DNA of 64,000 nucleotides, taken from positions 6,075,788 through 6,139,787 of the forward strand of contig OX246741.1 in NCBI GenBank assembly GCA_945910005.1, given 5' to 3'. The position numbers were made by a program, and so were the translations under genes. The notes under the pieces are model-generated. The model did no database searches. It was not told the DNA's origin and saw only the letters and a list, made by a program, of their open reading frames with translations. The stretch comes from Isoperla grammatica (Eukaryota; Arthropoda; Insecta; Plecoptera; Perlodidae). Below are positions 61,342-64,000 of the stretch, one piece after another. Position 1 is the stretch's first letter. Every line of letters begins with the position of its first letter.

Positions 61342-64000
61342 AAAGTATTGTACACATATTTAAAAAAATTGTGAGAATTTTTGTTTTTTCGCATCTTTAA
61401 AATGACATTGATATTGACTATGAAACATTTTGAAATAAACGGTATTTGTTGTTAATGTATTAAGATCAACACTAATTCTTAAATAAATAATCTAAAATTG
61501 ATCGTGTTTTGGATAAAACGAATACATTTAAATAAATCATAAATTGTGTGATTTAATGCAAATGCAATAAGCTATGAATCGTTTTTTGAATGGTATCTTG
61601 TGCCTTGTGAGTTCATGCTTTTAAAGCTGGTACATCAAGATAAATACAAAAGTTTTATGGTTTTTATACAAGTTTAAAAAAGTCGTAATTTTCATAATTT
61701 TTGCAATACCTTTTCATTAAAAAAATATATATGCATTAAGATACGTTTGTTTATTCTTCAATGCCAACTGTACATTATTTCAAAAATGTCTTCTCACCCA
61801 TGTTCTGAGGCGTCCTGTACACCGTAAAAACTTTCTTGTTGTTACGCTTTTATTTGAGTTTCAGTGAGTTTTAATGCATCAAACCATATATTTCAACAAA
61901 CAAAAATGTGCCCGTTGAATTAATTTTGAAATGCTCCCATTCCAATTTATAGCTGTGCTTGCGACTTCTTTCCGGTAAAACTTTGGTTTATAGATGAGGA
62001 AGTATGTAATATTCATTTTTTCAATATATATATTATATAAAGTACATAATGCACAGTTTCAGAATGGATTTTAACATGTCTGGTATTAAATGAACTGCGT
62101 CATTGTTTTACACACATATAAAATACAGAAGATAATATATTGTGATTGTGCTTGGTAGTCCTTTCAATTTTGTACATTTTTGATCACTGATCATTCCCCC
62201 GATGGACATAATGATAACTTAAATAGCCTATAGAACTCTTGAAATAATCTAAAAGCCAACATTGAAAGTTTCCTCATAAACGGTCCAGTGATTTTTGAGA
62301 TCATTCATTACAAAGACTGGAATTGTGTACACTGTTGAAAATACCCCCGAAAAGACAATGTGGGATACATAGCCTATGACACTTTTAAGAGCGCAACAAA
62401 TCCTGTAATTGAAATCCAGTCAGAATTGGTCAAGTGGTTTTTGAGATCATCTTTTAAAAACTCTCAAACTCTCGTAAGTGTGAAGAAGTTTCGATTTAAA
62501 GTAAAGGGTTTTCTATGCTTTGAGACGACAGTGTGTGAACAAAACAGTACCGGTGCTCGACTCGCTTTCATCAAAGTTGAAGAATTATGTTACAGTCTGT
62601 CTTTGATGCTTTCTGTAGTATTTCCGCCTAGAGGCTCCCCTAGCTCTTAGATTCCGCTCCTACCTAGATGCAGCTTTCTTCACAGCTGATATGAGCAAAC
62701 AACCAACACGCTAAAAGACTCCTCTACCGTGAAGCGCAGCCTGAAAGGGATCGTAATAATCCAAGAGTGCACTGAGACCGTAACCACCGCGAGGATATAT
62801 CTCCCAATCCGAGGTTTCATTAGTCGAAAAGGTACTGCGACTTTCGAAAACTCATATAAACATGGAGACAACTTATTGGATAAGATCCAAAGTTTACAAT
62901 ATTGGAGTTCGTGGGCGTTGAAGTGGTATCACAACATATATTCTTAACTAAAGTGATCCGAAGATAACCATTCTTACCCGTATTTACCACCTCTTTCACG
63001 CATCGTGCCTCAACGGAAACCTATTCTGGCGTTATTTCTTGAAGTCATTTTATCGTAAAGACGGTCTTGCTCTAAGTAGATTACACTAGTCATGTATTCA
63101 CTAGTTTCAAGTAGATGCTATAAACAAGAGAAGAAGAAAGTTTAGTTGGTACTATTGGAGTTGACTATATCGTCTGCATGAGACTGGAGTAACGTTGGGA
63201 AAACTTGAATGTGTTGATGTAGTAATGGGTTGGCAGTTTTTCCGTTGCCAAAAAAAATAATGTCAGAAAATATTATTTGTTTGGGAGGGCGATTGAAAGA
63301 GAAGAAGAGAATGCAACATCTATTAACTAGTGTTCAAAACTGTTTCAATGGGATGTACTGTCGATGGGAATCGAACCTGCAAAGACAATGACAATAGGAA
63401 CACGCGTAAAAAAATTGTAATCGATGCTTAAATACCTTGTCTCTCATTTAATAATGTTGTGTCTTTGAATTTTGAAAAACGGATTAGTCTATGCCTCAAA
63501 ATAATTGGTTTAGTAACGATAAATAAAAGGGCGCGATAAACGAGCCGCCGCCATGTTGATGGGATTTGACGTCATGGTTTGTGTCTGTGTACGCTCACCG
63601 CCTCAGCGATTGGTCTGTTACGCCACGTCTACTGAATCATGACGTCACAGCCACCTGTACGCGTTTTAGATCCCCGAGTTGAAACTTCAATAAATGCGAC
63701 CACATTAAACCTATTTAAAAATTAAATTTTTTACTAAGGACTTTCATTAATATAATTTTTGTATCTGATACTATTTAACTAAGTGCTTGGTTCAACAAAC
63801 AAAATCGTACGCGTGTTGCCTATAGTCCCTGACGCTACGAATGTGCTGCCCCGTCAATTGGTGGGTACAATCCCGCAACCTCCGAAAAAGAGTCCCCATT
63901 GCTACCGCCCAGTACAGAGATAGTCCACCAAGCTGCCACCCCCCCCCCCCCCCTCTTGCTATTCTCCTCACGTAGGCCCCGTCCTCTTCCAAGTCCTCTT
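61342..64000. other. Terminal non-coding region
   Basis: No gene I can support. Short open frames near 62360 and 62729 show no recognisable domain. 63540-63660 has CGCCGCCATGTTGATGG and paired GACGTCA motifs, like the transposon near 218. A C homopolymer lies at about 63938-63953. Confidence 0.5.

Noticed and set aside
62360..62650. 96-codon frame near the right end
   Set aside because: No recognisable domain, no splice or promoter context.

Overview
This is invertebrate animal DNA: AT-rich, intron-containing, full of microsatellites, small DNA transposons and retroposon fragments. The only intact genes I can support are nine members of one family of secreted chitin-binding proteins made of CBM14 (peritrophin-A, chitin-binding type 2) domains. 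Together with scattered taggcctaggcc-type tracts and SINE-like ends reading ..CATATGACCTTG..CGTCGTTAAAC.., this suggests a marine invertebrate. I lean to a mollusc or other lophotrochozoan, but the sequence does not settle the phylum.

Layout. Gene A (+, 3194-4902) and genes B, C, D and E (-, between 7932 and 26571) form a segmental-duplication array. Each unit carries, in order, a tetranucleotide/dinucleotide microsatellite, a shared 3' flank with a SINE-like repeat, the gene, its roughly 1 kb intron, a TATA promoter and an upstream flank. The first unit is inverted relative to the others. A 200-base run of N at 15326-15525 removes exon 1 of gene C and nearly all of gene D. Transposons sit in the paralogous introns and spacers, and empty sites in sister copies prove several insertions, with their target duplications. 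28231-37363 is a large nested transposon flanked by a perfect 8-bp duplication; inside it are a kilobase-scale palindrome and a captured fragment resembling a LINE ORF1. Genes F (-, 38166-41267) and G (-, 42860-45604) are more diverged single copies lacking the C-terminal domain pair. Genes H (-, 49462-52248) and I (+, 55742-58192) are head-to-head in an inverted duplication of about 3.5 kb arms, interleaved with a 2.4-2.6 kb direct repeat. From 61.3 kb to the end I see no convincing gene.

Gene design. Every member whose 5' end is visible has the same structure: a first coding exon of only seven bases (ATGARRG, giving Met-Arg/Lys-Gly), a phase-1 intron of 1-2.8 kb, then one exon holding the rest of the signal peptide, three to five six-cysteine CBM14 domains and Thr/Ser/Pro-rich linkers. 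TATA boxes lie about 80 bp upstream of the ATG. Genes A, B, D, E and F share a small hairpin just before the start codon. The proteins are predicted to be exported and to cross-link or coat chitin (gut lining, cuticle, shell or mucous matrix). Copy number, domain number and linker length vary, as expected of a fast-evolving structural family. All functional statements rest on family recognition, not on experiment.
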